From NCBI GenBank assembly GCA_903834925.1, contig CAILLA010000128.1, positions 1 to 64,000 on the forward strand: 64,000 bases of DNA, given 5' to 3'. The translations under genes and the position numbers were made by a program. Below the pieces are notes generated by a model. It did not search any database and was not told where the DNA came from. It saw only the letters and a list, made by a program, of their open reading frames with translations. Origin of the DNA: an uncultured Schlesneria sp. Its GTDB lineage: Bacteria; Planctomycetota; Planctomycetia; Planctomycetales; Planctomycetaceae. Of this stretch, positions 8,552 through 17,095 are shown one piece after another; position 1 is the stretch's first letter, and each line of letters opens with the position of its first letter.

Positions 8552-9283
8552 ATGAATGACTCTACATTTCAGCGAGATTCGAATACGCAAGCAGGTCATG
8601 CAGGTGTCCCCACGACTGACGACGTACCACAGTTTGGAGCGTTAGACATTGTCGAGGCTTTCACCGCGATGCGGCATGAATGGCGCGGTCAGACCAAAGA
8701 GAGTCTCGCACTGGCGGATCAGATTCAAGCTGCCGTGACGAGCATTCAATCGCTTGAATCAAAGCTGCTGGAGTCTGTTGAGAATACTCGTCCTGCCGGG
8801 AATGACTCCGGCGACCGCGATCAAGCCAAACCGCTTGTGCAGATCATTATCGACACCGATCATCAACTTTCCAGGGCCATCACTGCGATCACACAGTGGG
8901 AAACGAATCGTCGATTGCAAGCCGAAGCCGATGCGAAAGCGGTCGAACGGTACTTCGCCGGAATGAATGGCATGGCCCGCTGGCTGGCCCGCCCGCTAAT
9001 GACATTCGTCACCGAACAACGCGCTGCTCCTGATGCATCGGCAGAAAACCCCGCGATCAAGGGACTCGATCTGGTGCTGGCTCGGCTTCGCCGAACGATG
9101 AACGAACATGAAATTCAACGTCTCGACACCGAAGGGCAAGCGTTCGACGCAGAGACCATGCATGCGATTGGATCGGTCGCGACAACGGATTGCCCCTCGG
9201 GACACGTTGCGGAACAACTTTCACCGGCGTATCGCTGGCAAGGCCGACTCTTGCGTTTTGCCGACGTGCGACTGGCAAAATAA
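8552..9283 (+). CDS. GrpE-like nucleotide exchange factor
   Basis: The 243-aa protein has an N-terminal helical region (about residues 30-140), then GLDLVLARLRRTMNEHEIQ and a C-terminal part with EGQAFDAETMHAIGSV, CPSGHVAEQLSPAYRWQGRLLRFADVRLAK. That order matches the GrpE four-helix and beta-wing domains (F-D-P..HEA, P-G-T-V, G-Y, R-V-L-R-x-A-x-V). GrpE releases ADP from DnaK. Sequence outside these motifs is strongly diverged. Position between J-like and DnaK-like genes supports the call. An ATG start at 8552 leaves a 48-bp gap to the gene before. Confidence 0.8.
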   Translation: MNDSTFQRDSNTQAGHAGVPTTDDVPQFGALDIVEAFTAMRHEWRGQTKESLALADQIQAAVTSIQSLESKLLESVENTRPAGNDSGDRDQAKPLVQIIIDTDHQLSRAITAITQWETNRRLQAEADAKAVERYFAGMNGMARWLARPLMTFVTEQRAAPDASAENPAIKGLDLVLARLRRTMNEHEIQRLDTEGQAFDAETMHAIGSVATTDCPSGHVAEQLSPAYRWQGRLLRFADVRLAK

Positions 9284-9331
9284 AACCGAGATTGAATAGA
9301 CAATTTCCATAAAGCAATAAAGGAGTATTTC

Positions 9332-11149
9332 ATGGCCGACAGTCAAGATCCGATCGTCGGGATCGACCTGGGAACCACCAACAGCGTGGTGGCAATCGTG
9401 ATTGATGGAAAGGCCCAGGTCCTGGAAGAAGCGGGAGAAAAACTGCTCCCTTCGGTGGTCGGAATCAACCCGCAGGGACAGCTCGTTACAGGAGTTGCCG
9501 CACGGAATCAACTTGCGGCCTTTCCAGATCATACGATCGCCTCGATCAAACGGAAGATGGGAACGATGGACCCCGTATCGCTTGGCGATCAGAAATTTAC
9601 TCCGCCGGAAATCAGCGCCATGATTCTGCGCCGATTGCGTGACCGGGCCAGCCGCGCGATCGGCCAGCAGGTGAACCGGGCCGTGATCACTGTCCCTGCT
9701 TTTTTCGATGAAAACCAGCGTCAGGCGACTCGTGAAGCGGCGGCACTCGCGGGACTGACGGCGGAACGCATCATCAACGAACCAACCGCCGCGACGCTGG
9801 TGTATCACGCCGGTTCGCACGATCGCAAACAGATTGCCGTCTATGATTTCGGCGGGGGGACGTTCGACGTCTCCATCGTCCGGATGGAAGCTGGCGTGAT
9901 TGAAGTGCTCAGCAGTCGCGGCGATGTCCATCTGGGGGGCGACGATCTCGACCAGGTGTTAGTCAACCACATCGCTGACAAGTTTCAGACCGAGCATGGA
10001 GTGAACTTGCGCGAGAGCTCCCACTCGCGATTCCGCTTGTTGCAGGCGTGTGAGGCGGCCAAATGCCGACTCTCTACGGAAGAAACCGTGCAGATTACCG
10101 AGGAATTTATTACCGAAAAGGCTGGCCAGCCCCTGCATCTGACCACAACGATCACTCGAAAAGAGTTTGAAATGATGATCGAACCGTTCGTGGAACGGAC
10201 GATCCAGAGCCTTGATGAAGCGCTGCGCGAGGCACGGGTGACGATCCATCAATTGGATGACCTGGTGCTGGTGGGAGGTTCGACGCGGATTCCGCTGGTG
10301 GAAGAACGTCTGCGTGAAGAATTTCAGCGAGAACCGAGCCGGGCGGTCGACCCGGATCTGGCGGTCGCACTGGGTGCCGCTGTCCAGGCGGCCATGATTG
10401 AAGGCCGATCAGTCGGGCCGGTTCTGGTCGACGTGACGGGACACACGCTGGGAATTGAAGCGTGTGAAGCGATGACATACGCGGGACCGCAATTGGTCTT
10501 TTCCCCGATTATTCATCGGAATACGCCGCTGCCAGCACGCTATGAACAAGCCTATTCAACGATGTACGAGGATCAGGAGGAGGTGGAAATCCACGTGCTG
10601 CAAGGGGAACGGCCCGAGGTCCATCGCAACCAATCGATTGGAAAGTTTCGGCTGGAACTCAAAGATGCCAGTGGAGATCGAAGTAAGATCGTGGTTCGGT
10701 TCGATTTGACCCTGGACGGTGTCCTGAAAGTCACCGCGACTCAACCCGCAACTGGTGTCAGTCACGTGCTGACGATTAACAATGCACTCAGTCAGTTCCA
10801 GGCGGACGAACGAGTCCGAGCGGAATCACGTCTGGGTGCGATGTTCAACGCTTCGGACGAATTCTTTGACGAAGGCGAGCACCCTACCTCAATCCAGTGG
10901 GAAGCCGACGAGTTGGCATTGGAGCCGACCGCGACATCCGTCGATTCTGAGACTGCTGCACTGAGGTTTCCCGAGGCCGTTGCGCTCCTGAAGAAAGCAG
11001 AATCACTGAAATCGTCTGTCGATGGCGAGGATGCAGAGGATCTGGAGTCAATTTGCGAGAATCTGATAAATGCCATGACCAGCGACGATGCTGCGGCCGT
11101 GGCAGGTCTCAGTGCAGAACTGGATGATTTGTTATTCTATGTCCGATGA
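9332..11149 (+). CDS. Hsp70 family protein (DnaK paralogue)
   Basis: This 605-aa protein has the full ATPase signature set: VGIDLGTTNSVVAI near the N-terminus, RAVITVPAFFDENQRQAT, INEPTAATLVYH, VYDFGGGTFDVSIV and LVLVGGSTRIPLV. A DnaK-like substrate-binding beta domain follows (HTLGIEA, RNTPLPARYEQAYST, VLQGERPEVHRN, FRLELKD). The C-terminal lid is short and lacks the usual disordered DnaK tail. It is preceded by dedicated J-like and GrpE-like genes, so it looks like a specialised chaperone rather than the main DnaK. AAAGGAG sits before the ATG. Its end overlaps the next gene by 11 bp. Confidence 0.93.
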   Translation: MADSQDPIVGIDLGTTNSVVAIVIDGKAQVLEEAGEKLLPSVVGINPQGQLVTGVAARNQLAAFPDHTIASIKRKMGTMDPVSLGDQKFTPPEISAMILRRLRDRASRAIGQQVNRAVITVPAFFDENQRQATREAAALAGLTAERIINEPTAATLVYHAGSHDRKQIAVYDFGGGTFDVSIVRMEAGVIEVLSSRGDVHLGGDDLDQVLVNHIADKFQTEHGVNLRESSHSRFRLLQACEAAKCRLSTEETVQITEEFITEKAGQPLHLTTTITRKEFEMMIEPFVERTIQSLDEALREARVTIHQLDDLVLVGGSTRIPLVEERLREEFQREPSRAVDPDLAVALGAAVQAAMIEGRSVGPVLVDVTGHTLGIEACEAMTYAGPQLVFSPIIHRNTPLPARYEQAYSTMYEDQEEVEIHVLQGERPEVHRNQSIGKFRLELKDASGDRSKIVVRFDLTLDGVLKVTATQPATGVSHVLTINNALSQFQADERVRAESRLGAMFNASDEFFDEGEHPTSIQWEADELALEPTATSVDSETAALRFPEAVALLKKAESLKSSVDGEDAEDLESICENLINAMTSDDAAAVAGLSAELDDLLFYVR

Positions 11150-11357
11150 ACCCAGCTTCCGTTGTCCCGTCTGCCGCGCCACTCAGACCCTGCGCGAAAC
11201 CTGTCGCCGGTGTCAGGCAGACTTGAGTCTGGTGGTGCGAGCCCATCGCAGGTTGGCCTATTTGAAACACCTGCATGCGCAAACACTGGCCAACAGCGAT
11301 CTTGAGAGCGCAGAGCAGTTTGTGGCTGAGCTACGCTGGCTTGCGCCGTCTCGCTGA
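11139..11357 (+). CDS. Small zinc-ribbon protein after the DnaK paralogue
   Basis: This 72-aa protein has the CPVC and CRRC pairs 13 residues apart near its N-terminus, a rubredoxin-like zinc knuckle, followed by an Arg/Leu/Ala-rich helix (HRRLAYLKHLHAQ). The start codon overlaps the end of the DnaK paralogue by 11 bp, so the two are probably translationally coupled. The role is unknown. Joint regulation with the chaperone genes is likely. It could be a client adaptor, but nothing in the sequence proves that. The 265 bp after it hold no visible feature. Confidence 0.78.
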   Translation: MSDEPSFRCPVCRATQTLRETCRRCQADLSLVVRAHRRLAYLKHLHAQTLANSDLESAEQFVAELRWLAPSR

Positions 11358-11622
11358 CCAACGGTCTCTGGTCGACACTCACAACGATAAGTCCAGTCAA
11401 AAAACTTCTCGTTTTTTGCAATGCGGATGGTTCGACCGACTGGCCGAAGTTTGTTAAAACAACAATCGGTATGATTGAAATTCGTCGTTCGCTAATGGAC
11501 CGAAATTCATATGAAATTGATATTGTCTTAACATTAATCGCGATGATCGGGGTCATCATTCCTGGCGAGGTTTTGCAAACGTCGGAGCGTACGAATGGTT
11601 CGTCATGCAGAGGATTTTCCGA

Positions 11623-12504
11623 ATGACGGCACGAATTCTCATTGTTGACGACTCGCCGATTGATCGAAGGCTGGTCGAATTCTTCTTGAGAAAAGGGATC
11701 GTCGACGCTTCGGTATCGAGCACTGACAACGGCCAAAAGGCGCTCGACGTGATTATTTCCGAAATTCCAGACCTCATCATCACCGATCTGCAAATGCCCG
11801 GGATGAACGGATTGGAATTTGTGGAACATCTCCAAGCTCGAAGATGCATGATACCGGTGATCCTGTTGACGGGTGCAGGTACCCAAGAGATGGCCGTTCA
11901 CGCTCTGAAAACAGGAGCCGTCAATTACGTTCCGAAAGGGGGCATCGACAAGCATCTGGTCGAGACCGTCAAACACGTTCTGTCATTGTCTCAATGGCAA
12001 CGGAATCCGAGTCGAGGACTCACAACTCTCGATCTTCTTGAATCACACTTCACACTGGAAAATGACGCTTCCTTGATTTCTCCACTGATCGCCTATTTGC
12101 AAGAGCAACTCGAAGCGGTTCGGTTTTCCGATCAATTGCAAATCATCCGGATTGGAATGGCCATTTACGAATCGCTGACGAACGCGATTTTTCAAGGTAA
12201 TCTGGAACTTCGGCAAACGGATGAAGCCTTTTTTTTGCATTTCGCGATGGAACGTCATCGGGTTGAACCGTATGCTTCACGGCGCGTCCGATTGACATCT
12301 CGTCTTTCCGGCACAGAAGCCTGCTTTGTCGTGACCGATGATGGCTTAGGTGATAACCCGTTAGAAAGGCAAAGCCCAACCAGCGAAATGAACTTGGAAC
12401 AGATTGGAGGACGCGGACAGTTACTGATCCACAGTTTTATGGACGAAGTGACTCAAAACTCGAAGGGGAACGAAATCACGATGACCAAACGGTTTCTGCC
12501 ATAG
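11623..12504 (+). CDS. Response regulator with C-terminal ATPase (anti-sigma-like) domain
   Basis: This 293-aa protein starts with a CheY-like receiver: [12 protein letters not shown], phospho-acceptor D55 in [18 protein letters not shown] and VPKGG. A linker leads to a GHKL/HATPase domain with an N-box ([15 protein letters not shown]), a G1 box (TDDGLGDN) and a G2-like [15 protein letters not shown], as in RsbW/SpoIIAB-like kinases. The ATG at 11623 (MTARILIV) is preferred to 11605. The combination suggests phosphorylation-controlled binding to a partner such as an anti-anti-sigma factor. It lies 31 bp before a hybrid kinase gene on the same strand, its likely partner. Confidence 0.88.
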   Translation: MTARILIVDDSPIDRRLVEFFLRKGIVDASVSSTDNGQKALDVIISEIPDLIITDLQMPGMNGLEFVEHLQARRCMIPVILLTGAGTQEMAVHALKTGAVNYVPKGGIDKHLVETVKHVLSLSQWQRNPSRGLTTLDLLESHFTLENDASLISPLIAYLQEQLEAVRFSDQLQIIRIGMAIYESLTNAIFQGNLELRQTDEAFFLHFAMERHRVEPYASRRVRLTSRLSGTEACFVVTDDGLGDNPLERQSPTSEMNLEQIGGRGQLLIHSFMDEVTQNSKGNEITMTKRFLP

Positions 12505-12535
12505 AATTCAGTGTCGTCAACAGCAGTCGCTAACA

Positions 12536-15500
12536 ATGCATTCTGAGGGCCAGACACGCATGAACCAATTGCTTAAGATCATGTCCAGTTCCAGTTCCAG
12601 TTCCGACGAATTCTTCTCGACCGCACGAGGTCGACAGCTCGCCCTGGAACAACGGACTCGTCAATATCGGTTCACCGACCGCTTACTCGCTTGTTTGCTC
12701 GCTTGTGAATTTGTCGCGGGGATTGCGACGGCATTATGGATTTCGCCGTATGCGTGGGCAGGTCTGGACCGGCAATTGCACCCGCATGTCCTGGCAGCAG
12801 TGTTACTCGGATCGCTGATCATCAGCTTTCCAATTTTTCTGGCGAAATTTCATGCGGGAATGCCACACACAAGGCACATTATCGCCATCGCTCAGATGCT
12901 GATGGCCGGCTTACTAATTCACCTCACAGGTGGTCGGATTGAGACTCACTTTATTGTGTTTGGGTCACTCGCTTTTCTGATGTTTTACCGGGATTGGCGG
13001 GTTCTGATTACCGCATCGTTCGTGACCGCGACGGACCATCTCGTGCGAGGGTATGTCTGGCCGGTCTCCATTTACGGCGACGAAGTATTGAGTCACTGGC
13101 GGTGGATCGAACACTCGGGCTGGGTGATTTTCGAGGACATTTTCCTGATTTTTGCCTGTCTGCAAAGTATTCGCGAGACAAATCTGATCGCTGAACGGCA
13201 AAGTCAGCTGGAAACCACCAACGAAATTGTTGAAACCGAAGTTTACCAGCGAACGGCCGAGATCACTCGAAATCAATTATCGCTTAGAGACAGCGAACAG
13301 CGAATGCGGGCCATTCTCGATGCGGCAGTCGACGCTGTGATTACGATCGATGGTCGAGGCATCATCGAATCTGCGAATCCTGCGACCGAGCGACTGTTCG
13401 GCTATCCTCCGATGGAATTGGTCGGGAAAAACATCAACATGCTGATGCCCGCTCCGTTTCGCGCCGAACATGACGGTTATCTGGCTCGATACCAGTTATC
13501 GGGAGAAAAACATGTGATCGGGATTGGCCGCGAAGTTGACGGCATTCGCAAAGACGGAACCATTTTTCATGCGGAACTCACCGTCAGCGAAGTCGAATTA
13601 GATAACGGTCGTATCTTCACGAGCTTTGTTCGCGACATTACTGACCGCATGCGATTTGCCGCCGCTCTCAGGGAGCGGACGATGTTGTCCGAATTGACGG
13701 GCAGGATTGGAATGGCACTCACGACGAGCGGTCCCCTGCAAGAAACTTTGCAGGCTTGCGCTGATGCGATCATTCTTCACCTTGATGCGGCGTTCGTTCG
13801 TATCTGGACGATCTCGGAACCTGGTGACCTTCTCGAATTGCAGGCAAGTGCTGGACTTTATACTCATCTGAATGGAACACACGCTCGAATCCAGATCGGT
13901 CAATTCAAGATTGGCAAGATTGCAAAGGAACGAAAACCTCATTTGACCAACGATGTCTTAAGCGAATCCGATGACGAAGAACGAGAATGGGCACGACGAG
14001 AGGGGTTGGTTTCTTTCGCGGGTCACCCGCTCATCGTCGAAAATCGACTGGTCGGGGTCATGGGAATGTATGCCTGGCACCCTTTGTCTGAGACCGCATT
14101 CTCAACCCTTACGTCCATTGCCGATGGGATCAGCCTTGGTATCGAACGCAAATTTTCTGATGTCACAGTGAAACGTGCACTCGTCGCGGCTGAACACGCC
14201 AACCGGGCAAAAAGCGAATTCCTCGCCAACATGAGTCACGAGATCCGTACGCCAATGAATGGCATCATCGGAATGGCGGATCTGGCTCTCGATACACCGT
14301 TGAATGCCGAGCAGCGGGAGTATCTGGACGCGGTGAAGTCGTCCGCCGATTCGCTACTACGCATCATCAATGACATTCTGGATTTTTCGAAGGTTGAGTC
14401 CGGCAAATTTGAACTTGACCCACAGCCATTCCAGCTACGCGAATCGTTGGGCGAAACGATGAAAACACTTGCCGCCCGCGCTCATGAAAAGAACCTCGAA
14501 CTTTATTGGCATATTGCAACCGACATTCCCGATTGGCTTGTCGGGGATGCGGGACGCCTTCGACAGGTTCTGGTCAACCTCGTCGGCAATGCCATCAAAT
14601 TCACCGAACAAGGTGAGGTTGGCGTCATGGTCGAACTTGCCAGTCGGACGGAATCGAATGCTACGTTGCATTTCTCTGTGCGGGATACCGGTATTGGGAT
14701 TCCGCCGGATAAGCAGTCGATCATTTTCGAGCCATTTTCTCAAGCAGACATTTCCACGACCCGCTCATACGGTGGGACCGGATTGGGCCTTTCCATTTCC
14801 AAACAGCTTGTCCAGTTGATGGGCGGTGAAATGGCTTTGACCAGCACTGAAAATGAAGGAAGTACGTTCTATTTTACAATCGAATTCCCGGTGGCGGTCG
14901 CTCCAGCCGAAGCCACTAATACCAGTTCGTCGGTTGAACTGGATGGATTGCGGGTTTTGGTCGTCGATGACAACCCCACCAATCGGCGAATTCTGGAAGA
15001 AGTACTGAAGAGCTGGAAAATGATTCCGACGCTCGCGGACGGCGGGCCCGCTGGACTGGAGGAATTGCACAAGGCCGCGAATGAAAACAAACTATTCGAC
15101 CTGATCCTGACTGATTGCCACATGCCCAAGATGGACGGTTTCATGTTCGTTGAAGAACTGAAAAAGTTCCCTGAGCTTGCTCGTTCTGTCATCATGATGC
15201 TGACTTCATCTGACCGGCAGGGGGCCAATGCGCATTGCCGCGACCTCGGCATATCGGCGACCCTTTTAAAACCGCTGAAGCAGTCAGAGTTGCGAGAAAC
15301 AATCATCAATTCACTTGGCCTGAAAGATCGGGATCAGACTGGTCTGGCAGCTGTTCGATTAATCGCCGAGCCAGTGCCAATTCAACGGCTTCGAGTCCTA
15401 TTGGCGGAAGATAATTTGATCAATCAGCGAGTGGCGACTCGGTTTCTGAACAAGCTTGGCCACACGGTTCAGGTTGTTGAAAACGGTCAAAAGGCGATCG

Positions 15501-16201
15501 AGGCATTACAGTCGGATGAATTCGACGTTGTCCTGATGGATATCCAAATGCCTGTCATGGATGGCTTCAAAGCGACGGCCCTCATTCGCCAACAGGAAGA
15601 ACTGACAGGACGCCACATTCCGGTGATCGCCATGACCGCTTACGCAATGTCTGGAGACCGTGAACGCTGTCTCGCTGCTGGCATGGACGATTATGTCAGC
15701 AAGCCGATCAATGAAACTTCCGTTGCCAAAGCGTTTTCTCTTTTGCAAAAATACAATCGTTCGCCGATCGAAGTGCAAGGCGTCCTCCCGACCAGCGAGT
15801 CACTGGAGATCGAATCGGGACCGCCAGCCGTCGATTTTCAGGCAGCGCTCGAAAAATTCGACGGTGACAGTGGATTCATGAATGAGATTTGTCAATTAAT
15901 CCTCGATTCAACTCCGGAATTAACCGCCTCTCTGAAATCGGCTGTCGAACAACAAGACTGCGAAGCGGCAGGCAAAGCCGTCCATACGATCAAAGGAAGC
16001 GTCTCGAATCTCTGTGCCGACCCGGCTTACCAGGCGGCGAATCGATTGGAGCAGATTTGCCTGAACCACGAAACGGCTCAACTTGCAAACGGTTATCAGG
16101 ATTTGATTCGTCAGATCGACCGGCTGATGGCCGCGTTAAAAAATCGCCTGGCGAACTCTGATATCGACGTTAGCAGTGTCGGAGCTGCGCCAGCAGTCTA
16201 A
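12536..16201 (+). CDS. Membrane hybrid sensor histidine kinase (PAS-GAF-HisKA-HATPase-REC-REC-Hpt)
   Basis: This 1221-aa protein has several N-terminal membrane helices (about residues 45-220), a PAS domain ([17 protein letters not shown]), a GAF domain (about 400-545), HisKA with H568 in [15 protein letters not shown], HATPase boxes ([23 protein letters not shown]), two receivers with D860 ([10 protein letters not shown]) and D1002 ([10 protein letters not shown]), and an Hpt domain with H1150 in HTIKGS. All phosphorelay residues are present, so an intact His-Asp-His-Asp relay is expected. The signal is unknown. The preceding receiver-ATPase gene may receive the phosphoryl group; this is inference from position. 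An N-terminal poly-Ser run ([10 protein letters not shown]) is unusual. Confidence 0.95.
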   Translation: MHSEGQTRMNQLLKIMSSSSSSSDEFFSTARGRQLALEQRTRQYRFTDRLLACLLACEFVAGIATALWISPYAWAGLDRQLHPHVLAAVLLGSLIISFPIFLAKFHAGMPHTRHIIAIAQMLMAGLLIHLTGGRIETHFIVFGSLAFLMFYRDWRVLITASFVTATDHLVRGYVWPVSIYGDEVLSHWRWIEHSGWVIFEDIFLIFACLQSIRETNLIAERQSQLETTNEIVETEVYQRTAEITRNQLSLRDSEQRMRAILDAAVDAVITIDGRGIIESANPATERLFGYPPMELVGKNINMLMPAPFRAEHDGYLARYQLSGEKHVIGIGREVDGIRKDGTIFHAELTVSEVELDNGRIFTSFVRDITDRMRFAAALRERTMLSELTGRIGMALTTSGPLQETLQACADAIILHLDAAFVRIWTISEPGDLLELQASAGLYTHLNGTHARIQIGQFKIGKIAKERKPHLTNDVLSESDDEEREWARREGLVSFAGHPLIVENRLVGVMGMYAWHPLSETAFSTLTSIADGISLGIERKFSDVTVKRALVAAEHANRAKSEFLANMSHEIRTPMNGIIGMADLALDTPLNAEQREYLDAVKSSADSLLRIINDILDFSKVESGKFELDPQPFQLRESLGETMKTLAARAHEKNLELYWHIATDIPDWLVGDAGRLRQVLVNLVGNAIKFTEQGEVGVMVELASRTESNATLHFSVRDTGIGIPPDKQSIIFEPFSQADISTTRSYGGTGLGLSISKQLVQLMGGEMALTSTENEGSTFYFTIEFPVAVAPAEATNTSSSVELDGLRVLVVDDNPTNRRILEEVLKSWKMIPTLADGGPAGLEELHKAANENKLFDLILTDCHMPKMDGFMFVEELKKFPELARSVIMMLTSSDRQGANAHCRDLGISATLLKPLKQSELRETIINSLGLKDRDQTGLAAVRLIAEPVPIQRLRVLLAEDNLINQRVATRFLNKLGHTVQVVENGQKAIEALQSDEFDVVLMDIQMPVMDGFKATALIRQQEELTGRHIPVIAMTAYAMSGDRERCLAAGMDDYVSKPINETSVAKAFSLLQKYNRSPIEVQGVLPTSESLEIESGPPAVDFQAALEKFDGDSGFMNEICQLILDSTPELTASLKSAVEQQDCEAAGKAVHTIKGSVSNLCADPAYQAANRLEQICLNHETAQLANGYQDLIRQIDRLMAALKNRLANSDIDVSSVGAAPAV

Positions 16202-16227
16202 CTCAGCATACTGTGCAACGGCTCGGC

Positions 16228-16869
16228 TTAATTCGATGGAATCGGATCGGCTTTCAGGGGGCATCCGTATGTCGGGCACTCACGGGGGCTGCCGACCATT
16301 GAATGACGGGCAAGTTCTGTGACGATGGCCCGCCCAGGACTATCGCCTTCATGGCCGCGTCCTGCGGTGATCCCTCCATTGAAAATCAATTTTTCCTCGG
16401 CGTCGTAAACCAGGCAGTGACCAGATGTCGTGACGCCGAACTCTGTGGCCAGTTTTGCTTCCGGGTCAGTCACAACGCGCAGCCCCGGTATCGCGTTCGC
16501 ATTTTCCCAGAGTGCGGTCTTGTGCCACTCCGGCGGACAGCCGGGGGGAACTACAAACAAAGCGGTAAAGTCAATTTGATCACGACATCGTGCCGCAAGA
16601 CGCGCCAGTTCATTGATACTTGCCCGTGAGCATGGACACCGTGGATGAACGAACATGACCAGTAAAGGTCGCGACGATTGGCGAGGAAATTCAGAGATCG
16701 TTGGAAAAGATCGAGGTGGCCCGGCAGCCGCACCCGGTATTGCACTGTAACTCACAAGGAGAGCCGTCCCGGCAACGACACTACAAATCCAGATGGCCAT
16801 CATGACATTGATCGCCCAAAGGGACTTGGGGAACATCCATGGGTTAGTCATTTTTTTCGATGAATTCAT
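16228..16869 (-). CDS. Membrane-anchored thioredoxin-fold protein
   Basis: From the ATG at 16869 this is 213 aa, and the frame stays open to an ATG at 16956. One membrane helix (LWAINVMMAIWICSVVAG) is followed by a thioredoxin-like domain: SRPLLVMFVHPRCPCSRASI has a CPC pair in the usual CxxC position, then TDPEAKLATEFGV, SGHCLVYD and GGITAGRGHEGD. A late CPTYGCPL adds another Cys pair. The protein is probably periplasmic or facing outside, acting in thiol-disulfide exchange or metal handling. The Cys-Pro-Cys arrangement differs from classical CxxC, so the chemistry is uncertain. It is convergent with the hybrid kinase. Confidence 0.8.
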   Translation of the reverse strand: MNSSKKMTNPWMFPKSLWAINVMMAIWICSVVAGTALLVSYSAIPGAAAGPPRSFPTISEFPRQSSRPLLVMFVHPRCPCSRASINELARLAARCRDQIDFTALFVVPPGCPPEWHKTALWENANAIPGLRVVTDPEAKLATEFGVTTSGHCLVYDAEEKLIFNGGITAGRGHEGDSPGRAIVTELARHSMVGSPRECPTYGCPLKADPIPSN

Positions 16870-17095
16870 TGTGAATTCGCGATCATCAATCAAAGGAAGG
16901 TAGGGCCATACGAAAAACGCCACATCTCTTATTGTAGCCGTTACTACCATGATCACAGAGGGAAACAGAGATTAACCGTTGACGCGGCATCAGAGCTTAG
17001 TCGCTTAAAGTCGGCCTGTTGTTATTGAACGTGTCGCGGCGAAGGCACCCGGGTCGCTCATCGCCCCAACCGGGACCACTCACAAATACCGACAA

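Noticed and set aside
9221-9931. Long minus-strand frame opposite the DnaK paralogue
   Set aside because: It is antisense to conserved Hsp70 ATPase motifs and has no resemblance to any family.
11137-11976. 279-aa minus-strand frame
   Set aside because: It overlaps the zinc-ribbon gene and the receiver domain, both supported by motifs.
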